From assembly GCA_029964075.1 (NCBI GenBank), contig CM057149.1:34368900-34432899 (forward strand): 64,000 nt of DNA, read 5' to 3'. This document shows, piece after piece, positions 24,985-35,694 of the stretch (its first letter is position 1; every line of letters begins with the position of its first letter). Source of the DNA: Patiria pectinifera. Lineage: Eukaryota > Echinodermata > Asteroidea > Valvatida > Asterinidae. Under the pieces are notes generated by a model. It was given only the letters and a program-made list of their open reading frames with translations. It was not told the origin of the DNA and ran no database searches. A program made the translations under genes and the position numbers.

Positions 24985-25095
24985 ATAAGAATATGTGCAG
25001 TCAGAACATAGGGGTGTCGGAACATAGGTTGATTAGTCGGAACATAATAGGGTGTCGGAACATAGGGGTGATGACGTGTGATGACTGGACAAGTC
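24296..25095 (+). repeat. TTGTGATTGAC / TTGTGATGATT minisatellite
   Basis: About 470 bp of 11-12-base units (TTGTGATTGAC, TTGTGATGAC, TTGTGATGATT) from 24296 to 24766. After an inserted element, two more units appear at 25068-25090 (GATGACGTGTGATGACTGG). The array was therefore split by the element at 24767-25070. Confidence 0.85.
24767..25070. mobile_element. Telomere-cored inverted-minisatellite element, locus B
   Basis: The left part starts TGACTGCTCTATGTTCCGAC and has about six units of CCTATGTTCCGACA. The core at 24899-24988 is GGGTTAGGG and TTTAGGG repeats. The right part has four inverted units (GTCGGAACATAGGGG). Same design as locus A with a different unit. Target duplication cannot be read because the host is itself a TGATG repeat. 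Confidence 0.8.
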
Positions 25096-27514
25096 TTTAG
25101 TGATCATGGGCTCTATAGTACTGCAACACTGCTATATTTGCTATATTCTAATTTGTTGTTTTGTTTATGATTATATCGCAATGGTTTGTTTCAGTGTCTC
25201 AGCTGTGCCGTACTAACCCTGTAGGCCATTGTTTCTCACCGATATCACTCTGAATCCGCTCTGCCCTAAAAAAAGGAAATAAATTGGACCTAGGCCACAG
25301 GAAAAATATAGAGCCTAAAAATAAATCAACATTATGAGCGATCAATTTTACAGACCGTGTAGTGGTGTGGGGACCCGCTAATGGTCTCAACCGAGGTCCT
25401 CTATTTGCAAGCATCATCGAATCTTTCAAGGTTGCCTTAATTTTCAAGCATTTCCCACAGTATTAGTCCCTCGAAATTGGAAAGTTCAAAAAGGGCTTTG
25501 GTCAGATTTGCCGGAGGGTAAATCATGCATCTCGAGTCTAGTTGCTATGTTAGACAACACACAAAGTCCAAAGGCACTTGACTTCAGCTTAAATTGTTCG
25601 TCGAAACACCTACCGTTTAGGGCATCAACTTGATCCAAAGGTCCAACTGATTGAAAATTGAGTCTTGTATTCTTTAAAAGTTAAATCAGCACTGTGCTCG
25701 ATGCGGGGATCATACATGCTGCCTTCGTAATGAACCAAAAATTGTGTTATGCAGTGCCACAATAGCCAGCGCAAGGTATACATATATTATGTCCCACTAA
25801 CTTTCTTTGTCTCGAGAATCAGATTAGGCACACTGTCAATAAATAATTTCCTCTTTGGGAATGCTTTGTTCTATGCATGCCGGAATGAAGATAAGTAGGG
25901 ATTGATTTTTGTCCTTCGATGTGACAGTTTTGAATCAATTTCCTGTGTGGTGCCCTGTAACTGCCCGCTCGTTTCCTCGAGGCGTTGGACTAACACGTGA
26001 CCTCAAAAACCACAGCTCGATCGCTCAGATGTTTCCGGAAGATAGTACTACATAAATAGTGAGAGAATCTGACTCGGAGCGAAAAAGGTTTCAAATCTCT
26101 GAGATTTGTGGATTGGGCAAAAGGCTTATGCAACGCCTTGCTTTCTCCGAAACGCAATTACTTTTTTCTGCAACAAAGTCTAATCACCGACGTAATGCGC
26201 ATGCGTCAGGTGTTATCGGAATGGTTATCGGACTTTACTTCCCTTAATAAAATGTTCAAGAGCCACGAATCGGTAATAAAAGGTGAAAGGTATTACATTG
26301 ACAAGTAGGACTAGATTAAGTACGATTAAAGAGAGACAGTTGACCTATTTTTTTTGTGGATATTGTGGGGAATAAGGTCGGTGTGCCCCCCCCCCAAAAA
26401 AAAGAGAGCATAAACTGTACATTTAGGCCCGGTGTTGCTTCGAAATGCGCTTGAAACCTAAATCTGATAAAGTCATTTCAAATCACGTCATAATTATATC
26501 ATTTTAATTGTACTGATTTGTTTCACGCATGCGCATTACGGTGAGTGACTATACACGGTTGCAGAGAAAAACCAAGCTGGATCGGAAATATCGCGGAAGC
26601 TGAATTCGAGATTGTGCCTGTGTAATTTCTGGAAGAGTAGTATTTTGAGCTTAAGCAAATCCGATTTTTGACCCCAGTGACCCCATGATGACCTTTGACC
26701 CCAGTTTGGTCATGACTGGGGCTGGGCTACTAATACTTTTGACAAAGTTTGGTTGAAATCGGTAAAAACAAAAAAAAACTACACGTAGGAGCAACGTTGC
26801 CATTGTCTATGTTGAGCTCCTATCCCGCAGCTAAAAATGCTATCAGGACCAGACGGGCGAACAGACCTAATGCTCCAGCATGTCCGGTTACTGTATTTCC
26901 TTTCTCTATGGTTTGCTTTAACTTTGTTTACCTACATGGCAAAGTTTTATGCTTGGTGCTGTGGACTTTTTTTCTGAAAGAGTAGGCCTAGTCCGCAAAA
27001 GTTTCGTTGTGAATAAAACATTTTGAAAAGCGGGAAGCTGGAGGGAAGGGAAATAATATCTTTAATTTTGAAGTGATGGAATATATACATTTTTTAATGA
27101 CCAATGTCACCAAAAGGGGAATAAGGCCTAGCCCCCCCCCCCCCATCCACCCAGCCCCTCCCCCGCCGCCTGATGCGTCAAAAACGTTCCTGACTGAATG
27201 CTATCGTGCCATATGTCCTGAATTTAACACATCGATGAGTCTTGCCTTGAGGCCAAAACACACAACTCCGTTAATAGATCCATAAAACTGAATCACAAAG
27301 CCGGGAACTATACTCAATAAGATGTTTATTGATTTACGTAATTGCTGATCGATTGGGCTAATAACGTCCATAATTATGTCACGAATCTGTTATTACTATC
27401 TATGCATATAGTTCACTGTTATTCAAGATACGGATCTGTAGGACAAGCCTTTATGAAATGTTCTAAAGGATAAAATAGTAATCTCCATTTGAAATGACAG
27501 TTTTTGTTAATGAA
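25096..27514. other. Intergenic with decayed repeats
   Basis: No gene. At 26660-26770 TGACCCCA/TGACCTTTGACCCCAG precedes AAGTTTGGTTGAAATCGGT, a phrase common in old invertebrate non-LTR elements. GC-rich poly-C tracts at 26386 and 27132. Confidence 0.4.
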
Positions 27515-27830
27515 AGGCAATTAGGATCATTTGCATTAAAAACCGTTTTTATATTTGGATCGTAATTAATAATTAAAGATCGCACTGGTGCTAAACACCC
27601 CGGGAAATTATTCTGTCTGACTTCTTGTCATTTAGAAGAAAATGTTTATAGGTGATTTCCAGAGATCAGTCAGCTGATAACTTTTGAAATTTAGAGTGCT
27701 TTTGACGGAATCGTTTGTTGTGATCAAAAGGTTGTGTGTGGTTTTCACTGTTTTCTCAAAAAAGTGTAATATATCCACTGCACTGAAACTTCAAAAGGTT
27801 AGGTTTTGAACATTTTTGTCGAACGTGAAA
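27515..27830 (+). mobile_element. MITE family 2, copy e
   Basis: AGGCAATTAGGATCATTTGC at the left, AACACCCCGGGAAATTATTC and AAAAGTGTAATATATCCACT inside. The right end is eroded. Confidence 0.6.
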
Positions 27831-27834
27831 CAGT

Positions 27835-30800
27835 TACATTGTCGGATTTTACTCAAAATGTCTCTCTAGGTCTCATATTAGGGCTATACACGGCACATTG
27901 GTAATTAGAAATATTGTAGAAGAGCTCCAGGGAATGAATGTTTAATTGAAGTGATTTTCATGCTATTGAGATTCAAGTGCACTGGCGGCTGAGCGCGCTA
28001 ATTACTTTTGTATACCCCGGGGGAAAATTGCCAAGTTTGTGCTGCATGAGGGCGCCCTTCAGGAGATGATCGAGGGCAAGTTCGTGTCCAAATCGAAAAC
28101 AATTCATTGGCTCCTAAAGTTACAATGCAAGTAGAATCCATCTGTTGTGGAAGAGTTTGCTGGGAGGCCTTATGTTGGGCTGTTCCTGTACCGGTTGAAT
28201 ATGTAAAGTCACCCAACAATGTGAACTAGGGGCCCCCTGAAAGATTGTCTTTCTATTGAGCCCACCACACAGAAGTAACCAAATCAGCAAAGACAGATAT
28301 TTAGGGATCATTGAAAACGATGCACTTATTGGGTATGGATTCTGATTAAATCTCCGTTTTTTTGGTGCTTATTTCACCAGCCCCGCATATACGTGCAAAT
28401 AGTTTGATGAAGTATGCACAGTGCCCGAATCAAAACTTTTATCATCTCGTAAATGAACCCTAGAGAAAACTGACCAAGAGCGTAAACTCCACATTTTTTT
28501 TTGTATATGCGCCGGGCCTTACCCAGCAGCCCCAGATAGTTTCCCACCTTGACAAGTTTGCTTCAATCTCTTCGATTTTTTTTTTTATATCAACATTTTC
28601 AGAAACGTCCAACTGCCGCTGCTGTCAGAAACGAGGAAAAAGGGGGGAAACTCAAAGGGAGGTAATTTTTTACAATTTTGGGAGATATGAATCCAGGGGT
28701 ATTCATAGAAACTTCGGCCAATATGTAGGGTTTTGTTTTAGGTCAGGTGGCAGTTTTTTTATTCCAAACAAACCCACACACCTTACAAAGGATCAATGTC
28801 ATGATTTACATATACCAGCTTAGGGCTGTCAAGAAAACACCTGTCTCATAAATGGAGTGTGGATTCAGCCCTTACGCGCCAGCATGATGTTGGATGGTAG
28901 AGGGCGCTATATATAGCGAAAAGAACATGATCGGCCTGTGGTTCGGCCATGTGACGTGCACCTAAGGTTAACGTGACCCCTAGTCAAGGACGTGGAGATT
29001 GAATTAATCCCTCTATTTTTCATGTTTGCCATTGGTAAAATGTTCTGATTTTCGTCACAGAGAAGAGCATAGTCGGATGTTGTCTACACCGTTCACATTG
29101 AAGAGCGCCCCCATGGTAGGAATATTTTTGTTTGTCTCACCGGGGTGCAGCCCAGTAAGTAAGCTGTGGTAATTATGCCCACTTCCCAAAATCATTATAA
29201 ATACTCGCAACTCTTTGAGGTGTTCAAGACACGCATCAAATTAAAGCTTATTTCATCATCATTCATTTTCTGTTCAATATTTTTGCAGGTAATCTAATGA
29301 CTTTTGGAAGAAAAATCTAAAAATAAAGAAGTCTAAAAATAGTCCTTGAAGCCCATTACCATTTAAAAAAAAACAATGGCTACGCTCCAACGCAAAATAG
29401 AGCGCTTTTAGGGCCCAATTTCATCCATATTTCACAGAAATACAAGTTCACAGTCCTGTGCACGGCCTTCACCCTTCTTTTTTACAAACCCTGAAGTTCA
29501 TGGCCCACAAAATGCTCATACCGAATGCAAATCGTGATTTGCCCGGCGAAGGCAATTTTGGACCGATTTACTGGTCTGCACCCATCGGTTCTCGCCTCAC
29601 AGAGTACACACCAAGATAATCCGATGATTAAAGTGATGTCATTTTAACATCAAGTGAAACATATTCCCTTTTGTAAACCATACATTTTTTTGTTACTGCT
29701 TACTTTCTTTTAATTGCACCCACTTTATGATTATTCCAGCAGATTCTGTTAAGCAATAATACATAACAAGGTTATAATTGTAATACTAATAGGTTAATGA
29801 ATATGCAACAGGTCTTTGTAAGTCGCAAAATTTCAAATGCTTCAGCTCACATTTAGTCATTTTAGTATCTACATGTACATGTATAATCAAATGGTCAATA
29901 CACATTTAGTATTTCCATTACTGTGACATATAATTTGGTACAATTGTTGAATGACTGTATGCCTATATCACACAATGTTACAATTACAATATATTTAACT
30001 TATAGAGCTTATGAATTTATTTTCCCCAAAACACCCCTTTACTTGAACTAGTCAGAACATTAATTTTGAAAGAACTGTTTTTGCCAATTTTCTACAAAAC
30101 ATAATATATATCCTCATGAAGAAATCTAAAAAAAGTATTGAGAAACAGAAAATTTCACAATTTTCAGTTCCAGTCCTGTCAAACTGTTTGCAAATTTTTA
30201 CACAAAATCTGGTTTCCCAAAATTTGCTCATCAACTTAAAAGAAATCCGTTTTTCTGTTTTCAATGTAATATTTAAACCAAAAAAAGTTTGGTCAAACAA
30301 TAGAATCATTTGACGAGCCTAGGTAAAAACATGTCCCATGATTCGCAAACACCTTTACAGTTCTGGCTATTTCTAAAGTTCTAACTAGTTCTATAACAAG
30401 AGCAAAATTGGGATAGTCCGTAACTGAAAGTGTTGTCAGGAATGTCACAAATCATTACATGTATATGGAACAAAAAGAAAATCATTCAATTGTTTTTTCT
30501 TGATATCGACAGAGTGAACTTTATCATTGGAAATTATTTTCAAGTTTATTGTTTGTATTCAGTATTTGATACTAGCAGATTCTCAACTTTAAGAATATAT
30601 TTTGCTTTGCAAACTTCATTTTTGTTCATGATCTTTTTTCTTTTTCTTTTGGAAGAAAGATTTCAGAGAGTGTGAAGCATTGGAAGAATAACTAAAAATA
30701 ACATGATTTTGATTGAACTAACGGTTTCCGAAGGGTTGAACTCTTACAATTGCAAAGCTGATGTCCAAGTATCAAATGATTACATGTTACACATCAAAAT

Positions 30801-31499
30801 ATCACAAACAAATTCAAAGAAAGGAAAATGTTCTGTAATAAGGAAAATAATGATCAACACCGAACACAACCAGGTATACTATTTGTATAAAACAAGAAGC
30901 ATTTTCAAATAAGACCAATCATTCTGAATGCGTGGTACATGTACTATCCACCCTAACCCCATGGAAGCCAACATGATCCAACCCCATGCAATTTCTCTTG
31001 GATTTGGTTGATCATAGAACTTAAGTCAACCAATAAAAAAAATTTTTGGTATAGCGTCAACACAGTGCCAAAGAAAATCTTGAATAGGTTTGGATATCAA
31101 CGCTTTGCCTACAGTGAACCAATTAGCATCTTTAAGTGGTTTCACATCGGTGATTAGCAGATTATTTAGTTCATAAGGCCATAGTAACCACAGACCTCAT
31201 GACTGCCTTCGTAATTCTTCAAATTATGTGTGAGAGGTTAAAACTTGAAAATGAAAGGTGCCTATTCAACAATTCTGTCAGGAGCTATGTGTATCTCACA
31301 AAGAAAATTAAAGTTGCAATATAACATGCCAGTGTTTCAAACAAAGGGGAGAATTCCATACACGGACATCATTAATTTTTCCCTGCAGTGACCCATCAGC
31401 CATCAGAAAACTATAACATGTCCTAAAAAGTCAAATTTTGCAGGGCAAATATCGAAGCATTTACAGAGAAAACACTTGGAATTTTTTCAGACCAGTCTC
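27835..31499. other. Gene-poor AT-rich region
   Basis: No coding similarity. 29640-30900 is especially AT-rich, and its open frames on both strands are compositional. Confidence 0.4.
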
Positions 31500-31500
31500 A

Positions 31501-31880
31501 TCATAAGGATTGTGTACAGGGCGTCAAGTGATGTCCAGGTATGGAACTCTTTCCCCAAGGGTTTACCACGGTAGACCAAAAGGGCCATAAGAGGATTGTA
31601 CAGAACAGAAATCTGGATGTGTCTGCTGCTCGAAAAGGGTTCTGATGAATGCTGAAATCTGTGCACTGCTGTTGAAATAAGTAGGGATAACTGGTATCAC
31701 ATTGTTCTCCATGAATTTGTCCTTGGGAGTGGCTCGCAGAAAGCTTGACCTCTTGCTGCACTGAGAGCAGAACTGATGCATTCCTGATGAAGTCTGGAGG
31801 TGACTGGTCAGATGGAGGCGAGATTGGATGCGGTAGAATCTTGGCCTTGTCTTGACAGGAACCGTTCACACACCTCTGAA
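31501..31880 (-). pseudogene. Unidentified decayed coding-like segment
   Basis: Three minus-strand frames are each open over parts of this stretch (122 codons in one). They read protein-like in turn: HQFCSQCSKRSSF and IPVIPTYFN in one, then VYRGKPLGKEFHTWTSLDAL in another. This looks like a frameshifted remnant of a gene or transposon ORF lying downstream of SMIM30 on the same strand. I do not recognise the family, and chance cannot be excluded. Confidence 0.25.
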
Positions 31881-32506
31881 GTCTTCTAATTTCTCATGTG
31901 ACAAGACTCGATCATTTTCAAGCTTCTCCAGGTTCCCCTGCACTTCTAGTGCGATATCCTTTGTTGTCTTCAAAGTTTGGGACAGATTGCTGAAAACGAT
32001 GAGGAATACATCACAGTCTTAAACTGGTAGATTTTTGTTTCGTGAAATGTCCATGGTGGTTGAATCTGGCTGCCTCCATCACAGATGTATTACCCCGATT
32101 TTGTTGATACCTGTTTGAGTCGCGAAGTCCCATGATTTTGTTCGTAGTTCCTGGTTCATTTATCAAACTGCACCCCCTTCATTGAATAGCTACTTTTGAT
32201 AACAAAAATCATTCAGTCATGTTTACAAAGTACTGCATTTACGTACGCCGTAGAAATGCTCTTACGATGACTTAACTTACGTTGAAATTGAAAACAAAGA
32301 GAGCCACAAATTTCAAAGGCTCCAGTTCTTACGGATGAATCTCGTCTCTGCTTGTCTTCGCAAGTTCATCAAATAAGCATGTACTTTGTAAGTTCATCGA
32401 ATAAGTATCATTTTTACCGCGTAGCTACCCAACACCACATATGGATGGGTTGATCATGTTGATGTACACGCCTCCTCCCGGCCCGCGCTCCATCATCAAG
32501 TACACG

Positions 32507-32683
32507 TTACAAATTCCCTCCACCAGATCTCTTTCGGGCATAGCACCCTAGACAAGCGCATATCCCCAGAATGCCGAAGATTAGCCCAAAAATAAGGGCT
32601 ATGGCATCGCCTGCGTCGAAGGCAGAGACGACAGGGAGGCACAGGGTCATCACAAAGAGAACGAGTTGCCAGCTTTCAGCCAT
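32507..32683 (-). CDS. SMIM30: Small integral membrane protein 30-like microprotein
   Basis: A 58-residue protein starting at an ATG in good context (AAAATGG). Residues 1-21 are a hydrophobic signal-like segment ending PVVSA. Then comes the short DAGDAIAL motif, a membrane helix at about 26-47 with GICACLG, and a basic tail starting YARKR. Human SMIM30, as I recall it, is 59 residues with the same order: a hydrophobic leader ending in VVEA, EAGDAIAL, a helix with GICACLG, then YARKR. The match in length, order and motifs makes this an orthologue call, not just a generic short membrane protein. In mammals SMIM30 is an ER/membrane micropeptide that was first annotated as a non-coding RNA (LINC00998). 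An overlapping frame after the stop stays open for about 30 codons, but it has no family resemblance and I do not include it. Confidence 0.9.
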   Translation of the reverse strand: MAESWQLVLFVMTLCLPVVSAFDAGDAIALIFGLIFGILGICACLGCYARKRSGGGNL

Positions 32684-33921
32684 TTTTCGATGAGTTTTGT
32701 TCTCCTCAACGTTAAAAATTGGAGATTGTTGCACGATATAGAGGTACGTCTGGTACACCGAGTTCTGTCATGCCACACAATGCAGGTGCATATGGACGGT
32801 GAACAGACTAAACTCGTGACCCTGACGGGGAAACGGCTGGTACTTTTGGAAATCCGCCCTGGATAACTTGAAAGGTGCAGATTACCAGCGCAAAGAATTT
32901 TTCGAACCTCGGCTCCGGGTTGGGCTTATGATGACCGTTCTTCTGAGTCGTTTCAATTCGTGACATCGACGGAAAAGCAGCTGATCAGCAGAAATGACAA
33001 ATTCCCCAAAGGTCTTATCGAAATAAATTATCAAAATCAGGTTTCAGGTTACCGGTTGCTGCTGTTGAGATCCCTCAATTCGGGGGGAAAATAATTGTGA
33101 TTGTCGGGCCTGGAATTCTACTATTTGCGCATGATATATATCAAGATCTACGGAGGGGTTAGGGTCGCAACACCCCACCCCCCATATCGCCCCCTGTTCA
33201 GCCGCTGACCAATGTTATGAAACTAGTAAAGTGGGGCCAAACATAACAATCGGAATGCTAAAGTTCCTAAATTTATTCTCAAATTGCCATAGATGCGCAA
33301 CCGGACCGGACTCCGGAACTGCCCGGCCGCTGCCGGGCATGGCATTCACTCACCTCCTCCCCAAACACACCTTCATACCGACCCTGATTCCTGAAAACTA
33401 GATCCGCCCCTCATCTAGTGATTTAATCATACTTTTGCACATGACTATTTTAAAGTGGTATGCGGCCATGCCTTGGCGAAAAATAGATAAAGTAAACTTT
33501 ACGGCAGATTACAGATCCCTCAGCCTAGCAATGGAACATGCTTATGCAGTCCTTCTAATAGCTTCATGTTCGATTCAACCAACCAACTAAAATCTATCTG
33601 GTAAGAAATCGCATGAGAACACCGGTGTTACATAATAATTATTTAGCTGAAACAATATACAAGTCTTCAACATAAGGCTAATTTGACGGACGTCATCAGA
33701 AATCCGTGACTGTCATAGCTTAAAAAAAAGGTGTTCTCCCGTGCTCTTCAACAAATTTGTTTGTTTTTTTTCTCACGACTAATTTTCAATTTATATGTTT
33801 ATTAAACCACCAAACCCTCACGTTTTCCCCTCTGTTTTTGGCGCTTGCAATAAACTCTATGGAAATATGGCTTTTGCTGTTGCGCATACTTTTAGTTATA
33901 GGCCTACTTTAATTTACTTAT

Positions 33922-34503
33922 AGTGTTCCCTAGCGTGGCGCACTTCGACGTTTCCCCCGACTTTCCTCATGCACTGTCGACACTGACCTCTTTGTTGACA
34001 AACTTCAAATTCATTCAGTTAAATGCTGGTACTTTTACCTTGTTATTAATGCTTGCTGTTGAACCTTTGTGAACAATTTCAGTGTCATTAAACTTAGTCC
34101 GAAATTTCCGGTGGCGTCCGGAAATTGGGCACAAAATCGGCTGAGCGTTCCCTATCGTGGCGCACTAAATCTCAGGAAAATCCCAAGTTAACATTAAATA
34201 ATTGTTTTAAAGTTGATAAATTCTGATAAACCATTATTATCTGTACTTACATACCGGATGAGGAGTTTGTCAGAAAATAATTTTCACTGTGCACTTCGAA
34301 ATAAAATCAGAAATTCACGCCAAAATAATGATTTCTCTGCTAACTTTGTAATGGGTACAAATGAACTCACGATTTATGAGCGGGAATTTGTAGAGCTTGA
34401 TGACATTTGACTTCCCGTGAAATTTCAGGTAAAACTATTGCTCTACTAAGGTGCTAGAAGCGAAAAATCAAAGTGCGCCACGTCACGGGTATACATCAAC
34501 AAT
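33922..34503 (+). mobile_element. DNA transposon family 4 (GTGGCGCAC), copy 1
   Basis: Left end GTGTTCCCTAGCGTGGCGCA; right end has GTGCGCCACGTCACGGG then TACATCAACAA. TACTTAT flanks both sides (33915-33921 and 34503-34509). The terminal phrase recurs internally at about 34145. Same order in copy 2 at 55051-55673. Non-coding. Confidence 0.75.
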
Positions 34504-34827
34504 ACTTATTTACTTCGTACTAAAGATTCCCCTGAATTATTGTCGGACTGCAAACAGCTTGAACATTTTTAATTTATTAGTCCATATATAAACATGGACG
34601 ATTTGTTTTTTTCCGCGATGATACCTTTCATATTGCAATAAAAACAAACCATATTTTCTGTGCTAAAACTCGGCAATAGTGCAGGGCGAGCAGCTGTATT
34701 CTGATTTGTAGTACATGTACATTGAACCTGGGCCCTTAGTTTTTGTTTTATCTCGGCCAAGTAGGAAAAGTTTCAGCTAGCAAATATCGGTCGTGCCAGC
34801 CCCTTACGGTTACACACACTTTGTCCA

Positions 34828-34998
34828 CAGTGGCACACCCAAGGGGGTTTGGGGGGCTTGAACCCCCTCAAGAGGTTGTCATTGTTTTTTTAAGTCAAAA
34901 TAGTCCGTCCAAAAAAAAAATTCTGCGACCAAAAATTGTGGGCAACAAATTCAACTTCCTTCTAACAAAAATTGAAAAACAATTGTGAGCCCGCAGCC
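34828..34998 (+). mobile_element. DNA transposon with CAGTGGCACACCCA terminus, right end replaced
   Basis: Partner of the repeat at 4105-4278. It reads in family order up to AGCCAAATCC, where the expected GGGTGCGCCACTG is missing and the telomere-like element of 34999-35069 begins instead. Confidence 0.55.
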
Positions 34999-35069
34999 AA
35001 ATCCTAACCCTAACCCGTGTCGGAACATAGGGGTTTCGGAACATAGGGGTTTCGGAACATAGAGCAGTC
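34999..35069 (-). mobile_element. Telomere-cored element, locus C (half element)
   Basis: CCTAACCCTAACCC is followed by three units of TCGGAACATAGGGG type and ends GGAACATAGAGCAGTCACAA. Reversed, that end is TGTGACTGCTCTATGTTCC, nearly the left end of locus B (GTGACTGCTCTATGTTCC). Only the core and one arm are present. Confidence 0.7.
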
Positions 35070-35539
35070 ACAATTTCTTCAACCCGCCCCACCCACCCAA
35101 TCACGGCAGATGCGCCAAAGATCAGACGAGATCGAGCCCCTTTTTAAAGACCTTTCTCTTTCAAAATGTTATTTTTTTCACCCTTCAAAATTGAGATTCA
35201 TCATGGTAAAACAATTTAGAATTTTAATATATCCCTCGTATTACAAATTACATGTACCTCTCAAACTGATGCAGGCAAAACTGAACACTACACAGGACTT
35301 GTGCTTACCTTCACAATCAATTATTTATTCCTGATCCTGAGAGACGTCATACGTCACTACATTGTAATTTTCTTGTACAGCTGGTCGTATGACGTTTTCT
35401 GTTTTGATCACGTGATGATATGAGCAATAACAAACGTAACGACACCGGCTGGCCGGCTGCGCTGTATGCACTGCATTATGATCAATGCACTGTGTATGTG
35501 CTAGCTGTACGTACGAAGGTACTGTGCTGTGCTGAAGAT

Positions 35540-35694
35540 ATGGCGGCTTCGGAAATCAGTCAGCGTCAGGACTCTGAACTAAGGGGCTTTTCTGACAGCT
35601 CCGAGGATGTCCATTTCAAAACCATTCCCTCCACCGTGGACCTTGAGAGTACAGGAGTGCCCCTCAACACCCCCTGGACATTTTGGCTCGACAG
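35540..35694 (+). CDS. EIF4E3: eIF4E3 exon 1
   Basis: Codes residues 1-51 plus two bases of R52. It has a short acidic, serine-rich N-terminus and then the conserved [13 protein letters not shown]. The donor is CAG|GTTTGA. Confidence 0.9.

Noticed and set aside
24899..24988. Chromosome end or telomere fusion
   Set aside because: The TTAGGG run is short, flanked on both sides by ordinary internal DNA, and symmetric within an inverted-repeat element like the one at 6.6 kb.
30052..30912. Several short hydrophobic frames
   Set aside because: The region is very AT-rich and frames occur on both strands at once. No conserved motif.
35420..35539. 40 extra N-terminal residues for eIF4E3
   Set aside because: In frame with exon 1, but no similarity to the family. 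The ATG at 35540 has good context and gives the expected total length.
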